64,000 nucleotides of DNA from Nitratidesulfovibrio sp. SRB-5. Its GTDB lineage: Bacteria; Desulfobacterota; Desulfovibrionia; Desulfovibrionales; Desulfovibrionaceae. The position numbers were made by a program, and so were the translations under genes. Below, piece by piece: positions 8,908 through 17,287 of the stretch (position 1 is its first letter; each line of letters begins with the position of its first letter). The DNA lies in NCBI RefSeq assembly GCF_019931275.1, contig NZ_JAIOTY010000001.1:124001-188000 (forward strand), read 5' to 3'. The notes below the pieces were generated by a model that ran no database searches, had not been told where the DNA came from, and saw nothing but the letters and a program-made list of their open reading frames with translations.

Positions 8908-11472
8908 TTACCCCCGCCCGGCCAGCACCCGGCGCGCCCAGGCGGCCTGCCCCAGCGAGATGCAGCCATCGCCGGGGGGCAGTTCCGCGTGGGTCAGCAC
9001 GGTCAGCCCGCGCGCGGCAAGGGCCTGCGGCAGGTGCACGGACAGGGTGAGGTTCTGCATGGCCCCGCCGGACAGGGCCACCACGGGCACGTCCATCACC
9101 CCGGCCACGGCGGCGGCCATGTCGGCAAGGCCCGCCACCAGCCCGGCATGGAAGCGGCGCGCTACCTCTCCGGGCGGGGTGCCGCGCGCCCAGTCGTCGT
9201 GCACGGCGCGGAACAGCGCGTGCGTGTCCAGCACCAGCGTGTCGCTGCCGTCACGCGCTCCGCGCAGGGGGCAGGGGTAGGCGTGGGTGAAGAAGGCGTC
9301 GTGGCTGCCGCCGCATGGTGATGCGGCGTCCTGCGCGTGTTCCAGCCGGATGGCCGCCTGCCCTTCGTAGGTGACGGTGGTGCACAGCCCCAGCAGGGCG
9401 GACACGGCGTCGAACAGCCGTCCGCAGCTGGAGGTGAGCGGGGTGTTCACCCCGCGTTCCAGCAGGCGCGGCAGCAGGGCGGCGGCCTGGGCGTGGTCGC
9501 GCAGCCACGGCCACGGCCACGGACGCGCGCCGTCCGTGGCGGGTTCGCGCAGGCCCAGGTGCCACAGCAGCCCCTGCGCGATGCGCCACGGCTCGCGGAT
9601 GGCGGCCTCGCCCCCCGGCAGGGGGATGCGGGCCAGCCGCCCCAGCCGCTGGTGGTCCAGCGCCACGTTGTCCACGTACAGCAGTTCGCCCCCCCACACC
9701 GTGCCGTCGTCGCCGTGGCCGGTGCCGTCAAGGGCCAGCCCCAGGGCCGGGCCGTCGTGCCGGTTTTCGGCCAGCACGGCGTGGATGTGCGCGAAGTGGT
9801 GTTGCAGGGTCAGCACGGGCAGGCCGCTCTGTTCCGCTTCTGCCGTGGTCATGTAGTCGGGGTGCAGGTCGCGCACCACGGCCTGCGGCGTCACTTGCAG
9901 GATGCGCGGCAGGTGCGCGGCGATTTCGCGGTGAAAGCCCAGGGTTTCCAGGTTGTGCATGTCGCCGATGTGCTGGCTGACAAAGGCCTTGTCGCCCCGG
10001 GTGACGCACAGGGTGTTCTTGAGCTCCGGCCCCATGGCCAGCACGCACGGGCCGTCGCCCTCCAGGAACACAGGCCGGGGGGTGAAGCCGCGCGCCCGGC
10101 GCAGGAACTGCGGCGCGCCGGTGGCCGGGTTGACCCGCGTGACCGAGTCGTCGGTGCGGATCAGGATGTCGCGGTCATGCAACAGGAATACGTCGGCAAT
10201 GGACGACAGGCGGCGCAGCGCCTCGCGGTTGCCGAGGCAGATGGGCTCGCCCCCCGCGTTGCCAGATGTCATCACCAGCGCGGGCACGCGGCCTTCCGGC
10301 AGCAGCGCGCCGTACAGGCGCAGCAGCACGTGGTGCAGGGGCGTGTAGGGCAGCATCACCCCCACGAAGGGCGTGTCCGGCGAGATGAGGGGCGAAATGA
10401 GGGGCGAGATGGGTGGCGGGGTGCGGGGCGCATCGGGATCGAGGGCCAGCGGGCTGCCGTCGCCGGGCCGGGCCACGCCGTGCATGCCGCCCGCCAGCCC
10501 GTCCAGCGCCCGGCACAGCACGATGGGCCGTTCGCGCCCGGCCAGCAGGGCCTCTTCTTCCGGCGAAACGTGCACGATGCGCCGGGCGGCGGCAAGGTTC
10601 GGCACCATGATGGCCAGCGGCTTGTGGGGCCGGTGCTTGCGGCGGCGCAGTTCGCCCACGGCGGCATCGCTGGCCGCGTCGCAGGCCAGATGGAACCCGC
10701 CCAGCCCCTTCACGGCGGCGATGCGGCCCGCGGCCAGCGCCGTTGCCAGCGCCTGGATGGCCGGGGTGCCCGTGGGACGGCCCGCGCCATGATCGGAGGC
10801 GGGTGCGCAGCCGGGTTCGTCTCCGCGTCCGGAGCCGGGCGCGGCGTCATATCCCGTGTCCGCCGCCGGGCCGTCGGGCGCGCCGTCCACATACCACACG
10901 CGCGGCCCGCATACCGGGCAGGCGTTGGGCTGGGCGTGAAAGCGCCGGTCCAGCGGGTTTTCATACTCCGCCGCGCATGCCGGGCACAGCGGAAAGCAGG
11001 CCATGGAGGTCTTGTCGCGGTCGTAGGGGATGAACCGGGTGATGGTGTAGCGCGGCCCGCAGTTGGTGCAGTTGGTGAAGGGGTACAGGTGGCGGCGGTT
11101 GGCCGGGTCGTTCATGTCGGCCAGGCAGTCGTCGCAGGTGGCCACGTCGGCGCTGATGAGCACCTCGTGCCCCGCCCCCCCGTCGCCGCTGGCGACTATG
11201 CGGAATCCCTCCTCGCCATCCACCACGGGGATGTCCTGCTGCGTGCACGACACCACCCGCGCCAGGGGCGGCAGCTTGTGGGCCAGGTCGTGCCCGAAGC
11301 CGTCAACGCATGCCGCAGGCCCCTGTACCTCTATGAACACCCCGGCGGCGGTGTTGCTGACCGTGCCGGTCAGCGCATGGTCGGCGGCGATGCGGTACAC
11401 GAAGGGGCGAAACCCCACCCCTTGGACCTGTCCGGACACGGTGAACTTGCGGCGCACGAGATCGTCTGGCAT
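8908..11472 (-). CDS. hypF: Carbamoyltransferase HypF, [NiFe]-hydrogenase maturation
   Basis: 854 residues from ATG 11472. HypF makes the thiocarbamoyl group on HypE that becomes the cyanide ligands of [NiFe] hydrogenase. Visible in order: an acylphosphatase domain (QVQGVGFRPFVYR), two zinc fingers (CDDCLADM...CTNCG and CPACAAEY...CPVCG), a YrdC-like domain (AVKGLGGFHLACDA) and a Kae1-like carbamoyl-transfer domain (HHFAHIHAVLAENR, LALDGTGHGDDGTVWGGELL). Family proteins are usually about 750-780 long. The excess lies in two low-complexity inserts, one after the zinc fingers (Asp/Gly/Pro-rich) and one holding three copies of ISPL/ISPD. The frame stays open upstream to 11787, but conservation begins at this Met. 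No hyp neighbours are in view. Confidence 0.95.
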   Translation of the reverse strand: MPDDLVRRKFTVSGQVQGVGFRPFVYRIAADHALTGTVSNTAAGVFIEVQGPAACVDGFGHDLAHKLPPLARVVSCTQQDIPVVDGEEGFRIVASGDGGAGHEVLISADVATCDDCLADMNDPANRRHLYPFTNCTNCGPRYTITRFIPYDRDKTSMACFPLCPACAAEYENPLDRRFHAQPNACPVCGPRVWYVDGAPDGPAADTGYDAAPGSGRGDEPGCAPASDHGAGRPTGTPAIQALATALAAGRIAAVKGLGGFHLACDAASDAAVGELRRRKHRPHKPLAIMVPNLAAARRIVHVSPEEEALLAGRERPIVLCRALDGLAGGMHGVARPGDGSPLALDPDAPRTPPPISPLISPLISPDTPFVGVMLPYTPLHHVLLRLYGALLPEGRVPALVMTSGNAGGEPICLGNREALRRLSSIADVFLLHDRDILIRTDDSVTRVNPATGAPQFLRRARGFTPRPVFLEGDGPCVLAMGPELKNTLCVTRGDKAFVSQHIGDMHNLETLGFHREIAAHLPRILQVTPQAVVRDLHPDYMTTAEAEQSGLPVLTLQHHFAHIHAVLAENRHDGPALGLALDGTGHGDDGTVWGGELLYVDNVALDHQRLGRLARIPLPGGEAAIREPWRIAQGLLWHLGLREPATDGARPWPWPWLRDHAQAAALLPRLLERGVNTPLTSSCGRLFDAVSALLGLCTTVTYEGQAAIRLEHAQDAASPCGGSHDAFFTHAYPCPLRGARDGSDTLVLDTHALFRAVHDDWARGTPPGEVARRFHAGLVAGLADMAAAVAGVMDVPVVALSGGAMQNLTLSVHLPQALAARGLTVLTHAELPPGDGCISLGQAAWARRVLAGRG

Positions 11473-11902
11473 GCGGCGACCATAGCGGAAGACCAGCGGC
11501 GTGAAAAGGCATGCGGCGGCAGGGGACGCCATGGCCCGCAACGCCCCGCTGCGGCGTGCCGCGTGCCATGACGGGGCGTTGCCTGTGCCGCTCCTGCCGT
11601 CCGCTGACGCCTGAGTCCGCTGCGGTATGCGCCCGCATGAGCCGGTTGTCATGAAGGCGACGCTCTTATAAAGTGTCGCGGCGGTCGCACTGCGCAGGAT
11701 GAGTCCGAGCGCCTTGCGGCAGCGGCCAGCGCAATTGCGGGGTATGCGGCGCGGCAGATACACGGCTGCCATGCAACCGGGGCACAACGGCGTGCGGTTG
11801 TTCGCGCGCCCAGTCGGGGGTATTTTCCTTGTACAGCGTGCGCCGGTCGGCTAAGTAGAACGATTCCCACTGCATTTCTCCGCCGCAACCTGATCGCAAA
11901 CT

Positions 11903-11970
11903 GGGAGCAACCCGGGAGCAACCGGGGAGTAACCGGGCCCAGACAGGCCCATACAGGCCCAGACGGGTGC
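11903..11970. repeat. Two short tandem repeats upstream of the XRE-cupin gene
   Basis: Three 11-base units (GGGAGCAACCC and variants, 11903-11935) are followed by three 10-base units (AGACAGGCCC and variants, 11941-11970). They sit in the 544-base gap between divergent hypF and the regulator gene. I saw no convincing promoter or gene in the rest of that gap (11473-11902). Confidence 0.7.
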
Positions 11971-12016
11971 GGACCGGCGGCGGGGGGGCACAATCAATCC
12001 GCTTCAAGGAGGAGCC

Positions 12017-12583
12017 ATGGGCGCTGACAAGCTTGGCGCGCGCGTGCGCAAGTACAGGGAAGACCGCAGCCTGAGCCGCGAGGAACTCGCGGACGCCGCC
12101 GGTCTCAAGACGGAATTCATCGCCGCCCTCGAGGACGACAACCTGTATCCGTCCATCGGACCGCTACAGAAGCTCGCCCGCGCCCTGAACGTACGCCTTG
12201 GCACCTTCATGGACGACGCGGTGAGCCGCGACCCCATCGTGAGCCGCCAGGGCGACCGCGAGGCGGACCTGACCATGCAGAAGGCGCGCAACAAGTGCGC
12301 GGCCTTCCGCTTCCACTCGCTGGGCAAGGGCAAGAGCGACCGGAACATGGAGCCGTTCTTCATCGAGATATGTCCGGAGCCCGTGGAGGACCGCAAGCTG
12401 TCCTCGCACCAGGGCGAGGAGTTCATCCTGGTGAACAAGGGTTCCATCCGCGTGGTGTACGGCAAGGAAGAGCACCTGCTCGGCCCGGGCGACAGCATCT
12501 ACTACAACTCCATCGTGCCCCACTACGTGGGCGCCGAAGGGGATGCCCCGGCAGAAATCTACGCCGTCATCTACTATCCCTAG
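12017..12583 (+). CDS. XRE-family regulator with C-terminal cupin domain
   Basis: 188 residues, preceded by AAGGAGGAG. Residues 5-65 form an HTH_3 DNA-binding domain (GARVRKYREDRSLSREELADAAGL, with recognition-helix region KTEFIAALEDD). Residues 110-185 form a cupin barrel (SSHQGEEFILVNKGSIRVVYG, LLGPGDSIYYNSIVPHYV) that in this family senses a small ligand. It stops 13 bases before an acyl-CoA ligase gene, so the pair is probably one operon and the ligand may be that enzyme's substrate or product (inference). Confidence 0.88.
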   Translation: MGADKLGARVRKYREDRSLSREELADAAGLKTEFIAALEDDNLYPSIGPLQKLARALNVRLGTFMDDAVSRDPIVSRQGDREADLTMQKARNKCAAFRFHSLGKGKSDRNMEPFFIEICPEPVEDRKLSSHQGEEFILVNKGSIRVVYGKEEHLLGPGDSIYYNSIVPHYVGAEGDAPAEIYAVIYYP

Positions 12584-12596
12584 GAGTGGAAGGGGC

Positions 12597-14249
12597 ATGG
12601 ACGAATTCGCAGTGCGCGAACGGACCCTTGGCCAGATACTGGACGAGACCGTCGCCAAATATCCGGACAACGACGCGGTCATCTACGTGGACCGCGACTA
12701 CAGGCAGACCTACCGGCAGTTCTCGCAGGTGGTGGACGACCTGGCCAAGGGGCTGATGGCCCTTGGCGTGCGGCATGGCGAAAAGGTGGCCGTGTGGGCC
12801 ACCAACGTGCCCTACTGGGTGGCGTTGCAGTTCGCCACGGCCAAGATGGGCGCCATCCTGCTCACGGTGAACACCAACTACCGCGAGCACGAAATCCGCT
12901 ACCTGCTCACCCAGTCGGAGTGCGAGAACCTGTTCATCATCGACGGGTTCCGCGACCACGACTACGTGCAGACCATCTACAACATGATCCCGGAACTGAA
13001 GACGCAGCCGCGCGGGCAGTTGCGCTGCCCCTCGCTGCCGCACCTGAAGCGGGTCATGTTTCTGGGCGCGGAAAAGCACCGCGGCATGTATTCCGTGCCG
13101 GAGATCATCAGCATGTCGGCCATGGTCTCGGACGAGGAATACGCCGAGCGCCAGCGCGCGCTGGACCCGCACGACGTGGTGAACATGCAGTACACCTCGG
13201 GCACCACCGGGTTTCCCAAGGGGGTCATGCTCACCCACGTGAACATCGGCAACAACGGGTACTGGATCGGCAAGAACCAGCACTTCACCGAAAAGGACCG
13301 CGTGTGCCTGCCGGTGCCGCTGTTCCACTGCTTCGGCTGCGTGCTGGGGGTGCTGGCCGCCATCAACCACGGGGCCGCGCTGGTGATCCTGGAGAGCTTC
13401 AGCCCCATGCACGTCATGGCGTCCGTGGACCAGGAAAAGTGCACCGCCCTGTACGGGGTGCCCACCATGTTCCTGGCCGTGCTGGAGCACAAGCTGTTCG
13501 AGCGCTTCGACTTCAGTTCGCTGCGCACCGGCATCATGGCCGGTTCCGTCTGCCCGGAACCACTGATGCGCCGGGTGGTCGAAAAGATGTTCATGCGCGA
13601 GATCACCATCTGCTACGGCCTGACCGAAGGTTCGCCGGTGATGACCCAGAGCCTGGTCACCGACCCCTTCGAACGCCGCGTGCAGACCGTGGGCCGGGCC
13701 ATGCCGTGCATCGAGGTGCGCATCGTGGACCCGGACACCAACGAGGAAGTGGAGCGCGGCACCCAGGGCGAGGTGGTCTGCCGGGGCTACAACGTGATGA
13801 AGGGCTACTACAACATGCCCGAAGCCACGACTGCCGCCATCGACGCCGATGGCTGGCTGCATTCCGGCGACCTTGGCGTCATGGACGAGGAAGGCTACGT
13901 GGTCATCACCGGCCGCATCAAGGACATGATCATCCGGGGCGGCGAGAACATCTACCCCCGCGAGATCGAGGAGTTCCTGTACGGCATGGACGGCGTGCAG
14001 GACGTGCAGGTGGTGGGCGTGAACAGCCGCAAGTACGGCGAGGAAGTGGGGGCGTTCATCATTCCCAAGCCCGGGGTGGAGATGGCGCCGGAAGATGTGC
14101 GCGACTACTGCCGTGGGCGCATCGCCTGGCACAAGGTGCCGCGCTACATCAGCTTCATCGACGCCTATCCCATGACCGCCAGCGGCAAGATCCAGAAGTT
14201 CAAGCTGCGCGAGATGGCGGCGGATCTGTTTCCCGAGGCCATGAAATAG
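12597..14249 (+). CDS. AMP-forming acyl-CoA synthetase
   Basis: 550 residues from ATG 12597, with AGGAGTGGAAGGGG before it. The ANL-superfamily motifs are all present: YTSGTTGFPKGVMLTH near 198 (phosphate loop), GLTEGSPVMTQS, HSGDLGVMDEEGYVVITGR near 422, and ASGKIQKFKLREM with the catalytic Lys at the C-terminus. The closest resemblance I recognise is to medium or long chain fatty acyl-CoA ligases, and the acyl substrate is not determined. It is coupled to the XRE-cupin regulator upstream. A strong terminator follows 80 bases after the stop. Confidence 0.9.
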   Translation: MDEFAVRERTLGQILDETVAKYPDNDAVIYVDRDYRQTYRQFSQVVDDLAKGLMALGVRHGEKVAVWATNVPYWVALQFATAKMGAILLTVNTNYREHEIRYLLTQSECENLFIIDGFRDHDYVQTIYNMIPELKTQPRGQLRCPSLPHLKRVMFLGAEKHRGMYSVPEIISMSAMVSDEEYAERQRALDPHDVVNMQYTSGTTGFPKGVMLTHVNIGNNGYWIGKNQHFTEKDRVCLPVPLFHCFGCVLGVLAAINHGAALVILESFSPMHVMASVDQEKCTALYGVPTMFLAVLEHKLFERFDFSSLRTGIMAGSVCPEPLMRRVVEKMFMREITICYGLTEGSPVMTQSLVTDPFERRVQTVGRAMPCIEVRIVDPDTNEEVERGTQGEVVCRGYNVMKGYYNMPEATTAAIDADGWLHSGDLGVMDEEGYVVITGRIKDMIIRGGENIYPREIEEFLYGMDGVQDVQVVGVNSRKYGEEVGAFIIPKPGVEMAPEDVRDYCRGRIAWHKVPRYISFIDAYPMTASGKIQKFKLREMAADLFPEAMK

Positions 14250-14328
14250 CCTGGAAGGGCCTTTCCGTCCGCTGGCTGCGGCGTAACGTGGCCGGACGTC
14301 GGGCGGAAACATTCCGTACGGGTCGACT

Positions 14329-14361
14329 GCGCCCCCGAAGCCCGGCTTCGGGGGCGTTTTG
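14329..14361 (+). terminator. Intrinsic terminator after the acyl-CoA ligase
   Basis: CGCCCCCGAAGC, a CCG loop, GCTTCGGGGGCG and TTTT form a 12-base-pair stem followed by T residues. Confidence 0.85.
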
Positions 14362-14522
14362 CGTGCGCTTGCTTTCCGCTGCGGTTCCGCGCAGAATGAA
14401 AGTGACCTGAAGTGTCTGCCCTGTCGGGCCTGCCTGTGCGCGCGGGATGTTCCCCGTGCTTCGGCATGGCCGGAGCAGGGCATGGCTGATCACGCAATGC
14501 CACAGAGCATGAAGGAACGCGC

Positions 14523-16001
14523 ATGTCGCTGGAAGCGGACGTACTCGTAGCCGGTGCCGGGTTTGCCGGTCTGCGCGCCGCCATGGCCGCCGCCGTCGCG
14601 GGGCGCGGCCTGCGCGTCATCGTGCTGGCCCCGCATGAAGGGCCGGGCGGCTCGTCCTTTGCGGGGCATGCGGGCTCGCTGGGCGTGCTGGCCCCTGCCG
14701 ACGACGAGGAGCGCGACGCCATCCTGGAGCGTGCCCTGTCCATCGCCCATCCCGGCACGGCGGACCCGGCGCTGGTGCGCCTGCTGCTGGAACAGGGCGA
14801 ACCCCGCCTGCGCGAATTGGAGCAGTGGGGCGTGCCGCTGGCCACCGGGCCGGGCGGCGCGCGGCTGCGCCGCAGCGCGTGCTTTTTTCCGGAAATGGCC
14901 GTGGCCGGGGTTATCCCCGACTGTGCGGCGGCCCACGCAGCCATGCTGCGCGTGGCCTTGGCCGCCGGGGTCGAGGTGCTGTCGGGTTTTACCCTGGCCG
15001 CGCTGGGCGTGGAGGGCGGTCCACCCGGCAGCGCGCTGTGTCTGGACCGGGCCGGCAACGTGCTGCCGGTGCGCGCCCGGTCCGTGGTGCTGGCCGTGGG
15101 CGGTCCCGCCGCCCTGTTCGTCAACGACGTCTCCGGCGCCGGGCAGACCGGCACGGGGCTGGGCTTTGCCCGAGGCTGCGGCGCCCGCACCGGCAACGCC
15201 TCGTTTCTCCAGTTCCTGTGGTACGAAGGGGGGCAGCCCTTCCCCTTCCTGCCCGAGCGGGCGCATGAACTGGAAGTGGCCGGACTGGACGGCGTGCCCG
15301 CCGCCCTGCCGCGCGAACTTCGCCCCCATGTGGCCAGCCGGGCCACCCATGCCCCGTGGGGCTGGGGCATGCCCGATGCAGCGCTGGACGCCTGGCTGCT
15401 GGCCCGCATGACCCCGGCGGGGGTGGTGCCGGTGCGCTACCATGGCGAACGCGAGCCGCGCCTGCTGTCGCTCATGGCGCAGGCGGGCAACGGCGGGGCG
15501 CTCATCGACGCGGACGGGCGCACCTCGGTTGCGGGGCTGTTCGCCTGTGGCGAATGCGCCACCGGCATGCACGGGGCCAACCGCATCGGCGGGGCCATGG
15601 TGCTGGCCGCCCATGTCTTCGGGCACCGGGCGGGCATTGCGGCGGCCCTGCATGCCCATTCCGCGCTGTTACCCCCGCCGCCCACCGCGCCCGATGCGGC
15701 GGAGCGCCAGTCTGCCCACCATCCGCTGCGCCTGCGCGAGGCCATGCAGCGCCACTGTCTGCCGGGCATGCCCGGAGAGGCGTTGCAGGCCGCACGCCCC
15801 GGCGCGGTGGGGCCTGCAGGCCCCGAACGGCAGCAGCAGGACCTGGAGTTGTTCACGGAGCGGCTGAAGGCGCTGTTGCTGCTGCCTGCCGTGGATATGC
15901 TGGACCGTGCCCGCGTTCTTTCCTGCCTGACCGTGGCCGAACATCGCCTGCGCCGTCTGCGCGCAGAGCGCGAGGCCGTGTCCCCCGCCCCGGCGGCGTA
16001 G
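14523..16001 (+). CDS. FAD-dependent oxidoreductase, fumarate reductase/aspartate oxidase-like
   Basis: 492 residues with a Rossmann GAGFAGLRAAMAAA near residue 10, a GGSSFAGHAGSLGVLAP flavin-attachment-region equivalent near 42, and the C-terminal LFACGECATGMHGANRIGGAMVLAAHVFG typical of the FAD_binding_2 (SdhA/NadB/FrdA) family. The catalytic Arg/His of succinate dehydrogenases cannot be assigned with certainty. No iron-sulfur or membrane subunit gene lies beside it, so the electron partner is unknown. RBS GAAGGAA lies at 14512-14518. The downstream gap (16002-16422) holds degenerate direct repeats. Confidence 0.75.
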   Translation: MSLEADVLVAGAGFAGLRAAMAAAVAGRGLRVIVLAPHEGPGGSSFAGHAGSLGVLAPADDEERDAILERALSIAHPGTADPALVRLLLEQGEPRLRELEQWGVPLATGPGGARLRRSACFFPEMAVAGVIPDCAAAHAAMLRVALAAGVEVLSGFTLAALGVEGGPPGSALCLDRAGNVLPVRARSVVLAVGGPAALFVNDVSGAGQTGTGLGFARGCGARTGNASFLQFLWYEGGQPFPFLPERAHELEVAGLDGVPAALPRELRPHVASRATHAPWGWGMPDAALDAWLLARMTPAGVVPVRYHGEREPRLLSLMAQAGNGGALIDADGRTSVAGLFACGECATGMHGANRIGGAMVLAAHVFGHRAGIAAALHAHSALLPPPPTAPDAAERQSAHHPLRLREAMQRHCLPGMPGEALQAARPGAVGPAGPERQQQDLELFTERLKALLLLPAVDMLDRARVLSCLTVAEHRLRRLRAEREAVSPAPAA

Positions 16002-16107
16002 CCCCCCGCCGCATTCCCCTGGTGTCGGGGCGGGGCTGTCCCGGTGCCCGTTCCGCTGTTCATCCCCTGCGGCCCGGATCATGGCGCGTGTGCGCATGTT
16101 GTGCGGT

Positions 16108-16183
16108 TGCGCACGAACGCCACCGGCGTCCCGGCTGCGCACGAACGCCACCGGCGTCACGGTTCTATACGGACGCCACCAGC
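16108..16183. repeat. Direct repeats, 23-base unit
   Basis: Two exact 23-base copies (TGCGCACGAACGCCACCGGC plus GTC) at 16108-16130 and 16136-16158 are followed by a decayed third at about 16163-16183. A looser set of GAACAGGA-containing repeats continues to about 16330. This is the main content of the 421-base gap between the flavoprotein and pal. No coding signal was seen. Confidence 0.75.
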
Positions 16184-16371
16184 GCCCCGGTGCACCGTGA
16201 TGTCGTCTTGCATTGCCAGAGCGAAGCACACCGAACAGGATCAGGCAGCCCGGTCGAACAGGACCGGCGGAACAGTATCGACCGGGCAGGATTGGCCGAA
16301 CAGGAGCGGCCGGACATGAGGGACCGGACAGGGCTGGCAGGCTGCCACTGGCGCGCCGCGCGCAAAAGAAG

Positions 16372-16401
16372 AAGGCCGCCCCCGCGAACGGGAACGGCCT
16401 T
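16372..16401 (-). terminator. Intrinsic terminator of pal
   Basis: On the minus strand AAGGCCGTTCCCG, a TTCG tetraloop and CGGGGGCGGCCTT form a stem of about 12 pairs, followed by a T-rich stretch (CTTCTTTT). It starts 22 bases after the pal stop. Confidence 0.8.
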
Positions 16402-16422
16402 GAAATCAGGCGGAAACAAAAC

Positions 16423-16935
16423 TTACTTGATGATCTTGAACTCGCCGCGGCGGTTCTTGGACCAAGCAGCTTCGTTGTGACCTTCCACGGCGGGGCGTTC
16501 TTCGCCGTAGCTGATCATTTCCAGCTGACCGGCGTTCACGCCGGACATCACCAGGTACTCGTAGGCGGCGCGAGCGCGACGTTCGCCGAGGGCCAGGTTG
16601 TATTCCTGGGTACCACGTTCGTCGCAGTGGCCTTCCACCAGCACGCGGATGGAGGGGAACTTCTTCAGCACGTCGGCCTTCTGCTTCAGCACTTCCTTGG
16701 ATTCGGCCTTCAGGTCGAACTTGTCGAAGTCGAAGTAGACTTTGGCGTCGGTGATGATCTGCTGGGCCCGGGCAAGGGCTTCCAGCTGAGCACGACGGGC
16801 CGAATCGTCTTCGGCGGCCATGGGGGCGCCGGCGGATTCGGGGGTGGCGGCGACCTGCTTCTTGGCGCAGCCAAAGCCGGTGGCGAGGACAAGGGCCAGA
16901 GTCAGGACAAGCCCAAAGCGCTTTGCGGTGTTCAT
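16423..16935 (-). CDS. pal: Peptidoglycan-associated lipoprotein Pal
   Basis: 170 residues. The lipoprotein signal peptide ends in LATGFGC with the acylated Cys at 23, then comes a short linker. An OmpA-type peptidoglycan-binding domain follows (YFDFDKFDLKAES near 67, LVEGHCDERGTQEYNLALGERRA near 99, SYGEERPAV). Pal anchors the outer membrane to peptidoglycan and works with TolB and TolA during envelope constriction. RBS AGGAGGAA stands eight bases before ATG. It is separated from tolB by 352 bases, so it may have its own promoter as well as read-through from the tol operon. Confidence 0.95.
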   Translation of the reverse strand: MNTAKRFGLVLTLALVLATGFGCAKKQVAATPESAGAPMAAEDDSARRAQLEALARAQQIITDAKVYFDFDKFDLKAESKEVLKQKADVLKKFPSIRVLVEGHCDERGTQEYNLALGERRARAAYEYLVMSGVNAGQLEMISYGEERPAVEGHNEAAWSKNRRGEFKIIK

Positions 16936-17287
16936 GTGATTCCTCCTAGACAGCTCTTCGCTCCAATAGAATTATGCAGAGAACGGTTCCTTTCCTTTAT
17001 CCCTTTCCGTCGGCTTCGGCCGCAACCCTAACACCCCCGGAATGGGACAGCAGTAATGGTATCTCTACGCCGTTTTTTGTCAAGATGGGGGATTGCGGTA
17101 TCTCCACTTTCCCCCACGATTTTTTCAGTTTCTACCGCCCTGGAGGGAGGGTGTGCCCCCTTCCTGACGTTCCACGATGGCGTGTGCGGTCGGAACGCGT
17201 GAAACTTGTCCCCCTGACGGCGGATTTTCCACGCGGGCGGGATCGCCCCTCTTCGCCCCTTTCGCCACCGCCTCCGTGTCCTGCGAC
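16936..17287. other. Gap between tolB and pal
   Basis: 352 bases. Near the pal start the minus strand reads CTGCATAATTCTATTGG, which contains CATAAT and TATTGG as possible -10 hexamers, but I could not find a matching -35. No gene or clear hairpin was seen in the remainder. Confidence 0.4.

Noticed and set aside
9337-11571. 744-codon plus-strand open frame
   Set aside because: Mirror of hypF, whose zinc fingers and Kae1 motifs are unmistakable on the minus strand.
11829-11857. TTGTAC-N17-TAAGTA as promoter for the XRE-cupin gene
   Set aside because: Only five of twelve positions match the consensus; not listed as a feature.
12567-14483. 638-codon minus-strand open frame
   Set aside because: Antisense to the acyl-CoA ligase, which has all ANL motifs in the plus frame.
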